Shown here: positions 1-7,406 of the stretch, piece after piece
Numbering within the stretch: the first letter of the stretch is position 1
Layout of the letters: each line of letters starts with the position of its first letter
From: an uncultured Fretibacterium sp.
GTDB taxonomy: Bacteria; Synergistota; Synergistia; Synergistales; Aminobacteriaceae
Direction of reading: 5' to 3'
Assembly (NCBI GenBank): GCA_937900285.1
Contig: CALCEM010000051.1
Span: 1-64,000, forward strand
Length of the DNA: 64,000 nt
Made by a program: the position numbers and the translations under genes
Notes under the pieces: model-generated
Seen by the model: only the letters and a program-made list of their open reading frames with translations
Databases searched by the model: none
What the model was told of the DNA's origin: nothing

Positions 1-6
1 CCCCCC
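1..6 (+). repeat. Poly-C run at the 5' end of a glycosyltransferase gene
   Basis: The window opens with six C in a row, immediately upstream of the first recognisable beta strand of the glycosyltransferase. Homopolymer C or G tracts at this position are a known cause of phase variation in surface-sugar genes of other bacteria. Because the window cuts the tract, its true length and the start codon cannot be seen. Confidence 0.3.
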
Positions 7-791
7 AAGTATTAATACTGTATAGAATTTCGGATTTAGGTTGCCACAAAAATAATACTCGCCTCGAAAATGCTACGAAAGAACATTGTTTATTAAATGC
101 CGCTGAAATATTTGGGAAGGAAAATTTTTATATTATTGCCGATAACTGTTCGGATGAATTAATAAAATTTATTCAGGATAATAATTTCAAATTCGAGCGC
201 ACATCTCTCGGAAATAGTAAATCTTTTAAATACGCCCTCACTAAAGCAATAAAAGAATATGACGATGAACAAATAATTTATTTTCTCGAAGATGATTTTT
301 TACATTTACCGGGAAGCAGAAATTTAATTATTGAAGGTCTCGAAATTGCGGATTATGTTACGTTATATGATCATGGCGACCAATATGTTAAATATAATTG
401 GAAATATGAAGGTTCTGCACCGTTTAACAGATTTGGATTTCACAGATGGAAAATTTTTTTAACTGATCATTCTCACTGGAGGGAAGCTCCTTCAACAACA
501 ATGACTTTTGCAGCTAAAATAAAAACGCTAAAACAAGATTATAAAATCTGGATGCAGAACCCGGATGAAGGCACGCCGAAAGATTTTTTATCATTTTTGA
601 AAATTACGAAACAAAAAAATATTATTGACTTCTTCAAAATTTTACGAATGAAAAAAACTGCGCTCGCTATCCTGTTAAATAATTTCGCATGGTTCAGGAA
701 GAAACGTTTATTAATTTCAGCTCTGCCCGGAAAATCTACTCACACCGAAAAAAAATGGCTCTCACCTTTAACGGATTGGACGAAAGTTTAA
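1..791 (+). CDS. Glycosyltransferase-like protein, 5' end outside the window
   Basis: The frame that ends at the TAA at 789-791 stays open back to position 3, so the gene runs off the left edge and the visible part is about 262 residues. The N-terminal part reads VLILYRISDLG, which looks like the first beta strand of a GT-A fold, so probably only a few residues are missing. Near residue 90 the motif YFLEDDFLHLPG has the acidic pair expected of a metal- and nucleotide-sugar-binding DXD site. The rest is rich in aromatic and basic residues, as in sugar transferases acting on surface glycans. The exact family and substrate are unknown. An internal ATG at 501 is not a likely start, because it would remove the EDD motif. 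The first six bases are a run of C lying at the N-terminus. Confidence 0.65.
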   Translation, partial: PQVLILYRISDLGCHKNNTRLENATKEHCLLNAAEIFGKENFYIIADNCSDELIKFIQDNNFKFERTSLGNSKSFKYALTKAIKEYDDEQIIYFLEDDFLHLPGSRNLIIEGLEIADYVTLYDHGDQYVKYNWKYEGSAPFNRFGFHRWKIFLTDHSHWREAPSTTMTFAAKIKTLKQDYKIWMQNPDEGTPKDFLSFLKITKQKNIIDFFKILRMKKTALAILLNNFAWFRKKRLLISALPGKSTHTEKKWLSPLTDWTKV

Positions 792-898
792 ATTTTAAAT
801 TTTAGTTTAATTTACAGCCGGCAAAATTTACACGCTTATATTAAAATAAATCTCGAAAATTTTTATTAATTCTTACTCGAAAAGGAGATTTTTAATTT

Positions 899-2092
899 AT
901 GTATAACGCTATCAACGTAAATAAAGATACGTGGTGGGTCGGCGTGAATGATCACGAAACGGATTTATTTGAATCTTTATGGAGTCTTCCTAATGGCGTG
1001 GCCTATAATGCTTATGTAGTAACCGGAACTAATGCGACAGCTGCAATCGATACTGTTAAAGGGCCATGCTTCGATGAATATTTTAATAAATTAAATCAGG
1101 CTTTAAACGGTCATGACTTAAATTATTTAATAGTGAATCATATGGAACCAGATCACGCCGGATTAATTTCGCAATTAAAAAACCGTTGGCCTAATTTAAA
1201 ATTTGTAGGGAATGCTAAAACAATGCCGTTATTAAAAGGCTATCACGGAATATCTGAAAATACTATTACTGTGAAAGACGGCGATGCTTTAGACTTGGGC
1301 GGACATATTTTAAAATTTGCTACTGTTCCAATGCTGCACTGGCCTGAAAGTATGGTGACATTTGATGAGACTACCGGCGTATTATTTTCAAATGATTCGT
1401 TCGGAGGTTTTGGGGCGCATGACGGAGGAATTTTTGACGACCAGAAATTAAAATCTAACTGGGAAGATGAAATGTTGAGATATTATGCTACGATCGTTGC
1501 AAAATATTCAAATATTGTTCAGGTCGCTTTGAAAAAATTATCAGGGCTGAAAATTAAAAATATTTTCCCATCTCATGGAACTTTATTCAGAGATAACGTT
1601 AAACAGGTTATAGATTTATATGATAAATGGAGCAAATACGAATCCGAAACTGGCGCTGTTGTCGTTTACGGTTCAATGTACGGAAATACGAGACGCATGG
1701 CGGAAGCAGTTTGTTCGGGGTTGGCAGCCGCAAAAATTTATGACGTTAGATTATATGATTCATCAAGGGCTGATATGTCTTTTATTTTGCGCGACATCTG
1801 GAAATTTAAATCAATCGCTTTATTAAGTTGCACGTATAACACTCTTTTATATCCGTCTATGGAAAATTTATGCTCGAAATTATTAAACCGTATGCCGAAA
1901 AATAAATTTTTAGGGATCGCAGGAAGTTACAGCTGGAGCAAAGGTGCTTTAACTGCTTTACAGGCTTTTGCGGAAAAAATTAAATTAACGAAGATCGAAC
2001 CAGAACCGGAAATTTATACAGCTCCGAATCAAACGGATTTACAGCAGTGTTTTGAATTAGGCGTGAATCTCGGCGAGGCCATGTCGAAATAA
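899..2092 (+). CDS. fprA: A-type flavoprotein (flavodiiron protein, oxygen or NO reductase)
   Basis: This is a 397-residue flavodiiron protein, the usual length for the A-type family. It reduces O2 to water (or NO to N2O) in the cytoplasm of anaerobes, with electrons from rubredoxin or similar donors. Residues 1-250 form a metallo-beta-lactamase-like diiron domain with the HMEPDHAG ligand motif near residue 81 and further His residues at LHWPES and FPSHGT. Residues about 253-397 are a flavodoxin domain; its FMN phosphate loop is YGSMYGNT. An AAGGAG Shine-Dalgarno lies about 10 bases before the ATG. The gene ends 8 bases before speE and probably shares a transcript with it. It fits an anaerobic host that must survive oxygen exposure. 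Confidence 0.93.
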   Translation: MYNAINVNKDTWWVGVNDHETDLFESLWSLPNGVAYNAYVVTGTNATAAIDTVKGPCFDEYFNKLNQALNGHDLNYLIVNHMEPDHAGLISQLKNRWPNLKFVGNAKTMPLLKGYHGISENTITVKDGDALDLGGHILKFATVPMLHWPESMVTFDETTGVLFSNDSFGGFGAHDGGIFDDQKLKSNWEDEMLRYYATIVAKYSNIVQVALKKLSGLKIKNIFPSHGTLFRDNVKQVIDLYDKWSKYESETGAVVVYGSMYGNTRRMAEAVCSGLAAAKIYDVRLYDSSRADMSFILRDIWKFKSIALLSCTYNTLLYPSMENLCSKLLNRMPKNKFLGIAGSYSWSKGALTALQAFAEKIKLTKIEPEPEIYTAPNQTDLQQCFELGVNLGEAMSK

Positions 2093-2100
2093 AAAATAAA

Positions 2101-2967
2101 ATGAGCGAAAACGAAAATAAAATTAATTATGTAACTCGTCCGAAGCGTAATAATGAATTATGGCTGACTGAATTTAGCACGGACAATTTAAAATTATCGT
2201 TGAGAGTTAGTAATGTCGTTCACACCGAAAAAACTAAATATCAAGATTTAATTATTGTTGATACTCCGGAATTTGGGAGGACGTTAATGCTTGATGGCGC
2301 GTTTCAATTGACGGAAAAAGATGAATTTTGTTATTCAGAAATGATGGCTCATGTTCCGTTATGTGCGCATCCAAATCCCGAAAACGTTTTAATAATCGGT
2401 GGCGGAGACGGTGCAATTTTACGCGAAGTCATGAAGCATAATATAAAGAAATGCTATTTAATTGACATCGATGAAAAAGTAATTGAAGCTTCAAAAAAAT
2501 TTTTACCGAAACAAAATACAGCGTTTGATGATCCGAGAGCGATTATTAAAAATATGGACGCAATGGAATTTATAAAAAATACTTCTGAAAAATTCGACGT
2601 GATTATAATTGACAGCACTGATCCGGTAGATTTTGCGGCGGGGTTATTTCAAGCTGGGTTTTACGCTGATATAAAAAAAATTATGAATCAAAACGCAATG
2701 TTATCAGAGTTAACGGAATCGCCTTTTACTGATTGTGATTTGATGCAGCAGGCAATTTGCGAAATGAAAAAAATTTTTCCGATTGTAAAACTTTATTGGG
2801 GATCTGTTCCGACTTATCCTACTGGAATGTGGACGTATGGAATTGCTTCGCTGAAAAATAATCCCGAAATTCCTGTACGCGAAATTAAAAATACTAAGTG
2901 GTACAGCAAAAAAATTCATGAAGCCAGTTTTATACTGCCTCCGTTTCTCGAAAGTCTAGTAAATTGA
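2101..2967 (+). CDS. speE: Spermidine synthase (polyamine aminopropyltransferase)
   Basis: SpeE transfers an aminopropyl group from decarboxylated S-adenosylmethionine to putrescine in the cytosol. The 288-residue length is typical. The N-terminal small beta domain is followed by the class I methyltransferase-like fold with LIIGGGDGAILREV near residue 100, an acidic strand-end YLIDID that binds the nucleoside, and IIIDSTDP with the active-site aspartates. A second Asp-rich patch and WTYGIAS near the C-terminus are also family-like. The gene follows fprA after 8 bases and is followed by a terminator. SpeD is not in the window, so the donor must be made elsewhere. A distant SpeE-like domain in a membrane protein occurs at 40.1-41.7 kb and is not a duplicate of this enzyme. 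Confidence 0.92.
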   Translation: MSENENKINYVTRPKRNNELWLTEFSTDNLKLSLRVSNVVHTEKTKYQDLIIVDTPEFGRTLMLDGAFQLTEKDEFCYSEMMAHVPLCAHPNPENVLIIGGGDGAILREVMKHNIKKCYLIDIDEKVIEASKKFLPKQNTAFDDPRAIIKNMDAMEFIKNTSEKFDVIIIDSTDPVDFAAGLFQAGFYADIKKIMNQNAMLSELTESPFTDCDLMQQAICEMKKIFPIVKLYWGSVPTYPTGMWTYGIASLKNNPEIPVREIKNTKWYSKKIHEASFILPPFLESLVN

Positions 2968-2984
2968 TTTAGTTTTATTTTTGA

Positions 2985-3025
2985 TCCCTCGTGAAATTTT
3001 TATTTATAAGCGGGGGAATTTTTTT
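2985..3025 (+). terminator. Rho-independent terminator after fprA-speE
   Basis: TCCCTCG (2985-2991) can pair with CGGGGGA (3011-3017) across a 19-base AT-rich loop, with one G-U pair. A run of T at 3019-3025 follows. It lies 18 bases after the speE stop. Confidence 0.65.
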
Positions 3026-3051
3026 ATTTTCTAGCAGGTGATTTAATTGTC

Positions 3052-4239
3052 ATGAAAAAATTTTTATTTACAATCGCAATATTATTAATTTTTATTACGA
3101 CTTCTGCTCGTTCTGATTTCGGAGGATTTTCCGGAAATAACGATTACAGCCGGTCGAGTTCTTCAAGTTCTTCCAGTTCTTCGAGGTCGTCCCGTTCTTC
3201 TTCTTCATCGTCGTCGCGATCGTCTTCGAGTTATTCCGGTTCAAGTTCACGAACTCGTAATAATTCTCGCACCGTTTACGCTGATCCGTCCGAAACATAT
3301 CACGATGAAGAACCAATTTATAAAACTCCATCGCGAAATAATGTGCCGACAATTTACGCAGACCCATCCGAAACTTATCACAGCGAACCTATAAGGCAGA
3401 AAAATATCCCGATTCCTATACCGATGCCGATCACTATTCCTCATGGAACAAATACGCGCCCGGTCAGTTCAAATTTAGGAGCAACCCTCGCACCACGAAA
3501 TAATAAAAATAATTCTGATAATGATGATAATTCATGCGTTGGGGCTTTAGTTTTGCTCGTAATAATTTATTTTGTGTACAAGAGCTGGAGAAATGGTGCT
3601 AAACAAAAAGCCGAACGGAATAACTCACCGATAATTTTGCCGGAAATTCAACAGGACAGCCATTTAAATCCAATGGAAGATTATATAATTTATGATCCAT
3701 CATTTGACGCTGAAGAATTAACTGAGCATTTAGGAAATTTGTACGTGCAATTACAGGAAGCGTGGACCAAAAAAGATTTGGAACCAGTTAGACAATTTAT
3801 GACGGATAAATTTTTCAATCAGATGAAACGCCAGCTTAAATTTTTAATTCAGCAGAACAGAACGGATCATACAGAAAATATTGCTGTGCTCGATGTAAAT
3901 TTAATAGGCTGGTATCAGTTAAAATCATATGATTATATTGTCGCGAGATTGAACACGAGAATTACATCATATATAACTGATGATAATACGGGCGAAATAG
4001 TTTCAGGAAGCAGAACGCGCGAAAAATTTATGGAATACGAATGGAAATTATGCCGAAGAACTTCAACCATGACCGAAAATAATAATGAGAATTTAAAAAT
4101 TAATAAATGTCCTAACTGCGGTGCGCCTATTGATATTAATTCAAGCACTAAATGCCAATACTGCGGAACTATAATAATTTCAAAATCCGTTAACTGGACT
4201 ATATCCGGCATGACTGGAATTTCTCAAAGGACGGCATAA
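3052..4239 (+). CDS. Tim44-like membrane protein with Ser-rich linker and zinc ribbon
   Basis: This 395-residue protein starts with a signal-type hydrophobic segment ending near residue 20. A long low-complexity stretch rich in Ser and Arg follows (about residues 30-70). Two copies of an ADPSETYH motif lie at about residues 77 and 101. A transmembrane helix follows near residue 165 (VGALVLLVIIYFVYKSW). The cytosolic part (about residues 210-350) resembles the Tim44-like domain in bacterial membrane proteins of unknown role. The C-terminus carries CPNCG and CQYCG, a four-cysteine zinc ribbon. The domain order suggests a membrane-tethered binding protein; its partner is unknown. It sits alone between two terminators, so it is probably a single-gene transcript. 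Confidence 0.7.
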   Translation: MKKFLFTIAILLIFITTSARSDFGGFSGNNDYSRSSSSSSSSSSRSSRSSSSSSSRSSSSYSGSSSRTRNNSRTVYADPSETYHDEEPIYKTPSRNNVPTIYADPSETYHSEPIRQKNIPIPIPMPITIPHGTNTRPVSSNLGATLAPRNNKNNSDNDDNSCVGALVLLVIIYFVYKSWRNGAKQKAERNNSPIILPEIQQDSHLNPMEDYIIYDPSFDAEELTEHLGNLYVQLQEAWTKKDLEPVRQFMTDKFFNQMKRQLKFLIQQNRTDHTENIAVLDVNLIGWYQLKSYDYIVARLNTRITSYITDDNTGEIVSGSRTREKFMEYEWKLCRRTSTMTENNNENLKINKCPNCGAPIDINSSTKCQYCGTIIISKSVNWTISGMTGISQRTA

Positions 4240-4252
4240 TAAAAAAATAAAA

Positions 4253-4305
4253 TAAAAAAAATTTTCCCTCCCGGATAAAAATTAAATTCGAGAGGGATTT
4301 TAATT
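4253..4305. terminator. Bidirectional terminator between convergent genes
   Basis: TCCCTC (4265-4270) pairs with GAGGGA (4292-4297). On the plus strand TTT-rich sequence follows. On the minus strand the stem is followed by an AAAA then T8 run (plus-strand A run ending at 4260). It separates the Tim44-like gene from the converging flavin reductase gene. Confidence 0.6.
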
Positions 4306-4322
4306 TAAATAATTATTTATTA

Positions 4323-4898
4323 TTATTGCTTCCTGACAAAATCATTTCCGATCTTCCACGCTTCGCCAAGCCTCCGACCCATCGAATAATAACTATTTGT
4401 GAACTGTTCAAAAATTACGGGCTTTAATTTTGTCGGATCAACTTTGCCGTCAAAATCCAAAATTTTTTCATCAGCATTAACATTTAAAATAATTCCGACG
4501 ACCCTTTTTTCTCCGCTAAAGTCCCGTACCTCTTCAAATTCACACTCCATTACTAAAGGCAACTCCGTAATAATTGGAGCTTCAACGTATTCGCTTTTTA
4601 CTGCATGTAATTCTGTGCGGTCAAATTTATCAGGTATAGAATAACCGCTGACACTTCCAAAAAAATCAGCTTCAGCAACATGATTTTCATCTGTTATATG
4701 CGCTGTAAATCCTCCGCGTGCCATTATATTAACAAGAGTTTTTCTGTCTCGACCTAAATTTAAAGCTAATTTATTATCTGCACAATGTCCGCCCCAAGCT
4801 ACTGTCATAACATTTATTGTTTTATCATCGTTGTATGTAGCAATTAATAAAACAGGTTGAGGAATTATCGCAGGTAACACTCCTAAATCTTCGCGCAT
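4323..4898 (-). CDS. Flavin reductase-like FMN-binding split-barrel protein
   Basis: The 191-residue protein matches the flavin reductase-like family: a split beta-barrel that binds FMN and often serves as a small NAD(P)H:flavin oxidoreductase. Family-like features are MREDLG then a Pro-rich turn, VLLIATYNDD, MTVAWGGHCADN near residue 33 and a NLGRDRKT strand. Such proteins in anaerobes often have no known substrate. A TAAGGAG Shine-Dalgarno lies about 10 bases before the ATG. A partial copy of its first 16 residues lies directly upstream at 4947-5030. Confidence 0.8.
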   Translation of the reverse strand: MREDLGVLPAIIPQPVLLIATYNDDKTINVMTVAWGGHCADNKLALNLGRDRKTLVNIMARGGFTAHITDENHVAEADFFGSVSGYSIPDKFDRTELHAVKSEYVEAPIITELPLVMECEFEEVRDFSGEKRVVGIILNVNADEKILDFDGKVDPTKLKPVIFEQFTNSYYSMGRRLGEAWKIGNDFVRKQ

Positions 4899-4946
4899 AA
4901 AATATTTTTCTCCTTAGTTCAATTTAATTTAATTTTATTTTTATTT

Positions 4947-5030
4947 TTATTTTTTCATCAAGCCTGCTCCTTCGTGCCAAGAAACTGGCATCGGAAAAAC
5001 TCCGGGCAATGAACCTAAATCCTTACGCAT
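4947..5030 (-). pseudogene. Remnant copy of the flavin reductase 5' end (27-codon ORF)
   Basis: On the minus strand an ATG at 5030 opens a 27-residue frame beginning MRKDLGSLPGVFPMPV. Sixteen residues align with MREDLGVLPAIIPQPV of the intact neighbour downstream (11 identical), after which similarity stops (SWHEGAGLMKK, then TAA). An ACGGAG Shine-Dalgarno precedes it. The simplest reading is a tandem duplicate of the flavin reductase gene that lost everything after its first 48 bases by deletion. A short translated leader peptide is the alternative. It is followed after 48 bases by the intact gene on the same strand. Confidence 0.6.
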
Positions 5031-5120
5031 AATAAAAAAATCTCCGTTAAACCAGATGAACGATATTATATAATTTTTGTCAACAAGCCGAACATTTTTA
5101 TTTTTATGAAACACAAAAAA

Positions 5121-6335
5121 TTATTTTTCGTCCTCCGAGATGTCCAGTATTTCATTTTCATTTTCATTTTCATTTTCAAAATTATTCATGCTCTCATCAG
5201 AATTTGTAATTTCTTCCTGAACATCTTTATTTTCATTTTCACTTTCTGTTTCACTTTCATTTTCTGTTTCTCCGTCAATGTCAGTTAAATTTTCTTCATG
5301 CACTACAAATCCCACGCCACTCCCTGCGATTTTCATTACTTCGTTTAAAATTTCGTCCTGTAATTCTTTATGTTCCGCCAAAAATTTAGCTGCTGATTCT
5401 TTTCCCTGCGCAAGCGTTTCGCCTTTGTAATAGAGCCATGAACCTTTTTTATTTATGACATTAAAGTCAACGCCCATATCAACAACAGCCACTCCCAACG
5501 GAATACCCTGACCGTAAATTAAACTAGCATGAGCAGTCCTGAAAGGTGGAGACAATTTATTTTTTACGACTTTTAAATATAATTCATGGCCGATCGTTAC
5601 GTCACCTTTTTCGATTTTTTTACCGCGCCTGACTTCGAGCCTGACAGATGAATAAAATTTTAAAGCTCGTCCGCCCGTAGTTGTTTCAGTTGGTCCTGCT
5701 GCGTATCCTGTTTGAATATTTGCGCGCAACTGGTTTATAAAAATTATTATGCAATTGGTTTTTGCTGTAACACTCGCTAAACGCCTTAAAGAATTTGACA
5801 TCAAACGAGCCTGTAAACCGACCTGATTTTCACCAATTAAAATTTTTCCGTCGATCTCCGCTTGAGGTGTCAACGCCGCAACTGAATCAACTACAACAAT
5901 ATCAACAGCTCCGCTTCTCACGAGTTCATTCGTTATAAATAATGCCTGTTCACCGCTGTCAGGTTGAGACAAATATAAATCATTAATATTCACGCCCAAA
6001 GTTGCGGCAAGTTTTGGATCGAGAGCGTGTTCTGCATCTATAAATGCGGCGATCCCTCCAGCTTTTTGAGCTTCAGCTATTGCACATAATGCCATTGTAG
6101 TTTTTCCAGAACCTTCAGGCCCAAAAATTTCAACTATTCTGCCTTTAGGATAACCGCCAATCCCAAGAGCTACATCCAGTTGTAAAACTCCGCTCGGAAT
6201 AACATCAACTTTTGTTTTTACGGAATCTCCTAATTTCATAATTGCGCCATCGCCAAATTTATTTTTTAGCTCGTTTATTGTCGCTTTTAAAATATCTTCA
6301 CGAGTTGAAGCATTTTTTTTTGCAGCTTTAGCCAA
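5121..6335 (-). CDS. recA: Recombinase RecA
   Basis: RecA forms filaments on single-stranded DNA, drives strand exchange and triggers LexA-type autocleavage. The protein has the Walker A motif GPEGSGKTT near residue 70, VVVDSVAAL (Walker B), the ENQVGLQARLMS L1 region and the L2 loop with TTTGGRALKFYSS. At 404 residues it is longer than the usual 340-355. The excess is an acidic Asn/Glu-rich tail over the last 55 or so residues, encoded by TTTTCA repeats. The start is a TTG at 6335, just after the cinA stop codon, with a GAGGAG Shine-Dalgarno inside the end of cinA, so translation of the two is probably coupled. Confidence 0.96.
   Translation of the reverse strand: MAKAAKKNASTREDILKATINELKNKFGDGAIMKLGDSVKTKVDVIPSGVLQLDVALGIGGYPKGRIVEIFGPEGSGKTTMALCAIAEAQKAGGIAAFIDAEHALDPKLAATLGVNINDLYLSQPDSGEQALFITNELVRSGAVDIVVVDSVAALTPQAEIDGKILIGENQVGLQARLMSNSLRRLASVTAKTNCIIIFINQLRANIQTGYAAGPTETTTGGRALKFYSSVRLEVRRGKKIEKGDVTIGHELYLKVVKNKLSPPFRTAHASLIYGQGIPLGVAVVDMGVDFNVINKKGSWLYYKGETLAQGKESAAKFLAEHKELQDEILNEVMKIAGSGVGFVVHEENLTDIDGETENESETESENENKDVQEEITNSDESMNNFENENENENEILDISEDEK
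5155..5178 (-). repeat. TTTTCA hexamer repeat encoding an Asn-Glu tail in recA
   Basis: Four complete TTTTCA units stand in tandem (read here on the plus strand) and encode alternating Glu and Asn in the RecA C-terminal tail. The six-base unit means length change adds or removes two residues without shifting the frame. Confidence 0.7.
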
Positions 6336-6824
6336 TTATTTCATCTCCTCTAGAATTTTATTTAACGCAAATTTAACAGCACTTCCACGAATTTCCGCAC
6401 GGTCACCAGAAAATATTTTTTTTACGGCGTAAGATTCTTTTTTATCGCTACTTATTCCAAACCATACAGTCCCAACAGGTTTTAATTCGCTTCCTCCATC
6501 CGGGCCGGCTATTCCGGTTAATGAAATTGCGAAGTGTGAATTATATATTTTTCTTGCTCCTTCTGCCATAGAAACAGCACATTCCGAACTGACTGCACCA
6601 AAATTTTTTAATATTTCACGACTCACATTCAAAATTTTATTTTTGGCCTCGTTGCTATAAACTACAGCGCTGCCGTTAAATATTTCCGAGCTTCCGGCGA
6701 TCTCTGTTAAAGCTGCTCCGACAAGTCCGCCCGTGCATGATTCAGCGCAAGAAATTTTTATATTTTTGGATTTTGCTTCATGTAAAATTTTTTCTGAAAG
6801 TTGTAATATTTCATCTGAAAACAT
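6336..6824 (-). CDS. pncC: CinA C-terminal domain protein (nicotinamide-nucleotide amidase)
   Basis: This 162-residue protein is the stand-alone CinA C-terminal domain. Members hydrolyse nicotinamide mononucleotide to nicotinate mononucleotide in pyridine nucleotide salvage. The signature SCAESCTGGLVGAALTEIAG with the catalytic Ser/Lys region lies near residue 25. GIAGPDGGS and KPVGTVWFGIS near residues 104-125 complete the family fold. The N-terminal CinA molybdopterin-binding-like domain is absent. It lies directly before recA, with no gap, an arrangement seen in several phyla. Start: ATG at 6824. Confidence 0.9.
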   Translation of the reverse strand: MFSDEILQLSEKILHEAKSKNIKISCAESCTGGLVGAALTEIAGSSEIFNGSAVVYSNEAKNKILNVSREILKNFGAVSSECAVSMAEGARKIYNSHFAISLTGIAGPDGGSELKPVGTVWFGISSDKKESYAVKKIFSGDRAEIRGSAVKFALNKILEEMK

Positions 6825-6831
6825 TTTTTAT

Positions 6832-7359
6832 TTAATTCGCGCTCCACTTGATTATAATTTCATGAATCCAGCCGGCATTATAAACATATGCGTTCACAGC
6901 CTGCAAAAATATATTTACTATCACTCCGCCTAAAATATCATCGAGCATTATCCCCCAGCCTCCGGGAAATTTTTCCATTGCGCTGACAGGAAACGGCTTC
7001 AAAATATCAACCAGCCTAAATAAAAAAAATCCAGGCACTAAAAATCCCCGCGGCAATAAATACACGCTGATCCACATCCCTGCGACTTCATCAATCGCTA
7101 AACATGACGGATCATGAACACCGAAATATCTCGCAGGTATATCAGGAAAATTATTTTTATCGGCAGTCATTAAAAATTTTTCGCCCAAATCCGTCACGTA
7201 AATTCCTAAAACGCTCACCAAAATTATTAACCATAACGGAATATCAACTAACAAATTTATTATTAACGCAATAAATGAGCCTACTGTCCCGGGCATTTTC
7301 GTGTAAAATCCAGCGCAGAACACCGTAGCTATATATAAATATATTGGCTTCTTGAACAT
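6832..7359 (-). CDS. pgpA: Phosphatidylglycerophosphatase A
   Basis: PgpA removes phosphate from phosphatidylglycerophosphate to give phosphatidylglycerol at the inner membrane. The 175-residue protein has the family pattern: a PGTVGSF motif in the first membrane region (about residue 23), IDEVAGMW near residue 89, FRLVDILKPFP near residue 109, and GGWGIMLDDILGG near residue 128. The conserved acidic residues of these motifs are all present. Several hydrophobic helices separate the motifs. It sits between rimO and cinA on one strand with short gaps. Confidence 0.9.
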   Translation of the reverse strand: MFKKPIYLYIATVFCAGFYTKMPGTVGSFIALIINLLVDIPLWLIILVSVLGIYVTDLGEKFLMTADKNNFPDIPARYFGVHDPSCLAIDEVAGMWISVYLLPRGFLVPGFFLFRLVDILKPFPVSAMEKFPGGWGIMLDDILGGVIVNIFLQAVNAYVYNAGWIHEIIIKWSAN

Positions 7360-7406
7360 TAAATTTTTACTCCTGATTTAAATTAATTATTTATTTATAT
7401 TAGAAT

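Noticed and set aside
501..791. The 96-codon ORF from ATG 501 taken as a gene by itself.
   Set aside because: The same frame is open to the left edge and includes the EDD motif upstream, so this is only the C-terminal part of a larger glycosyltransferase.
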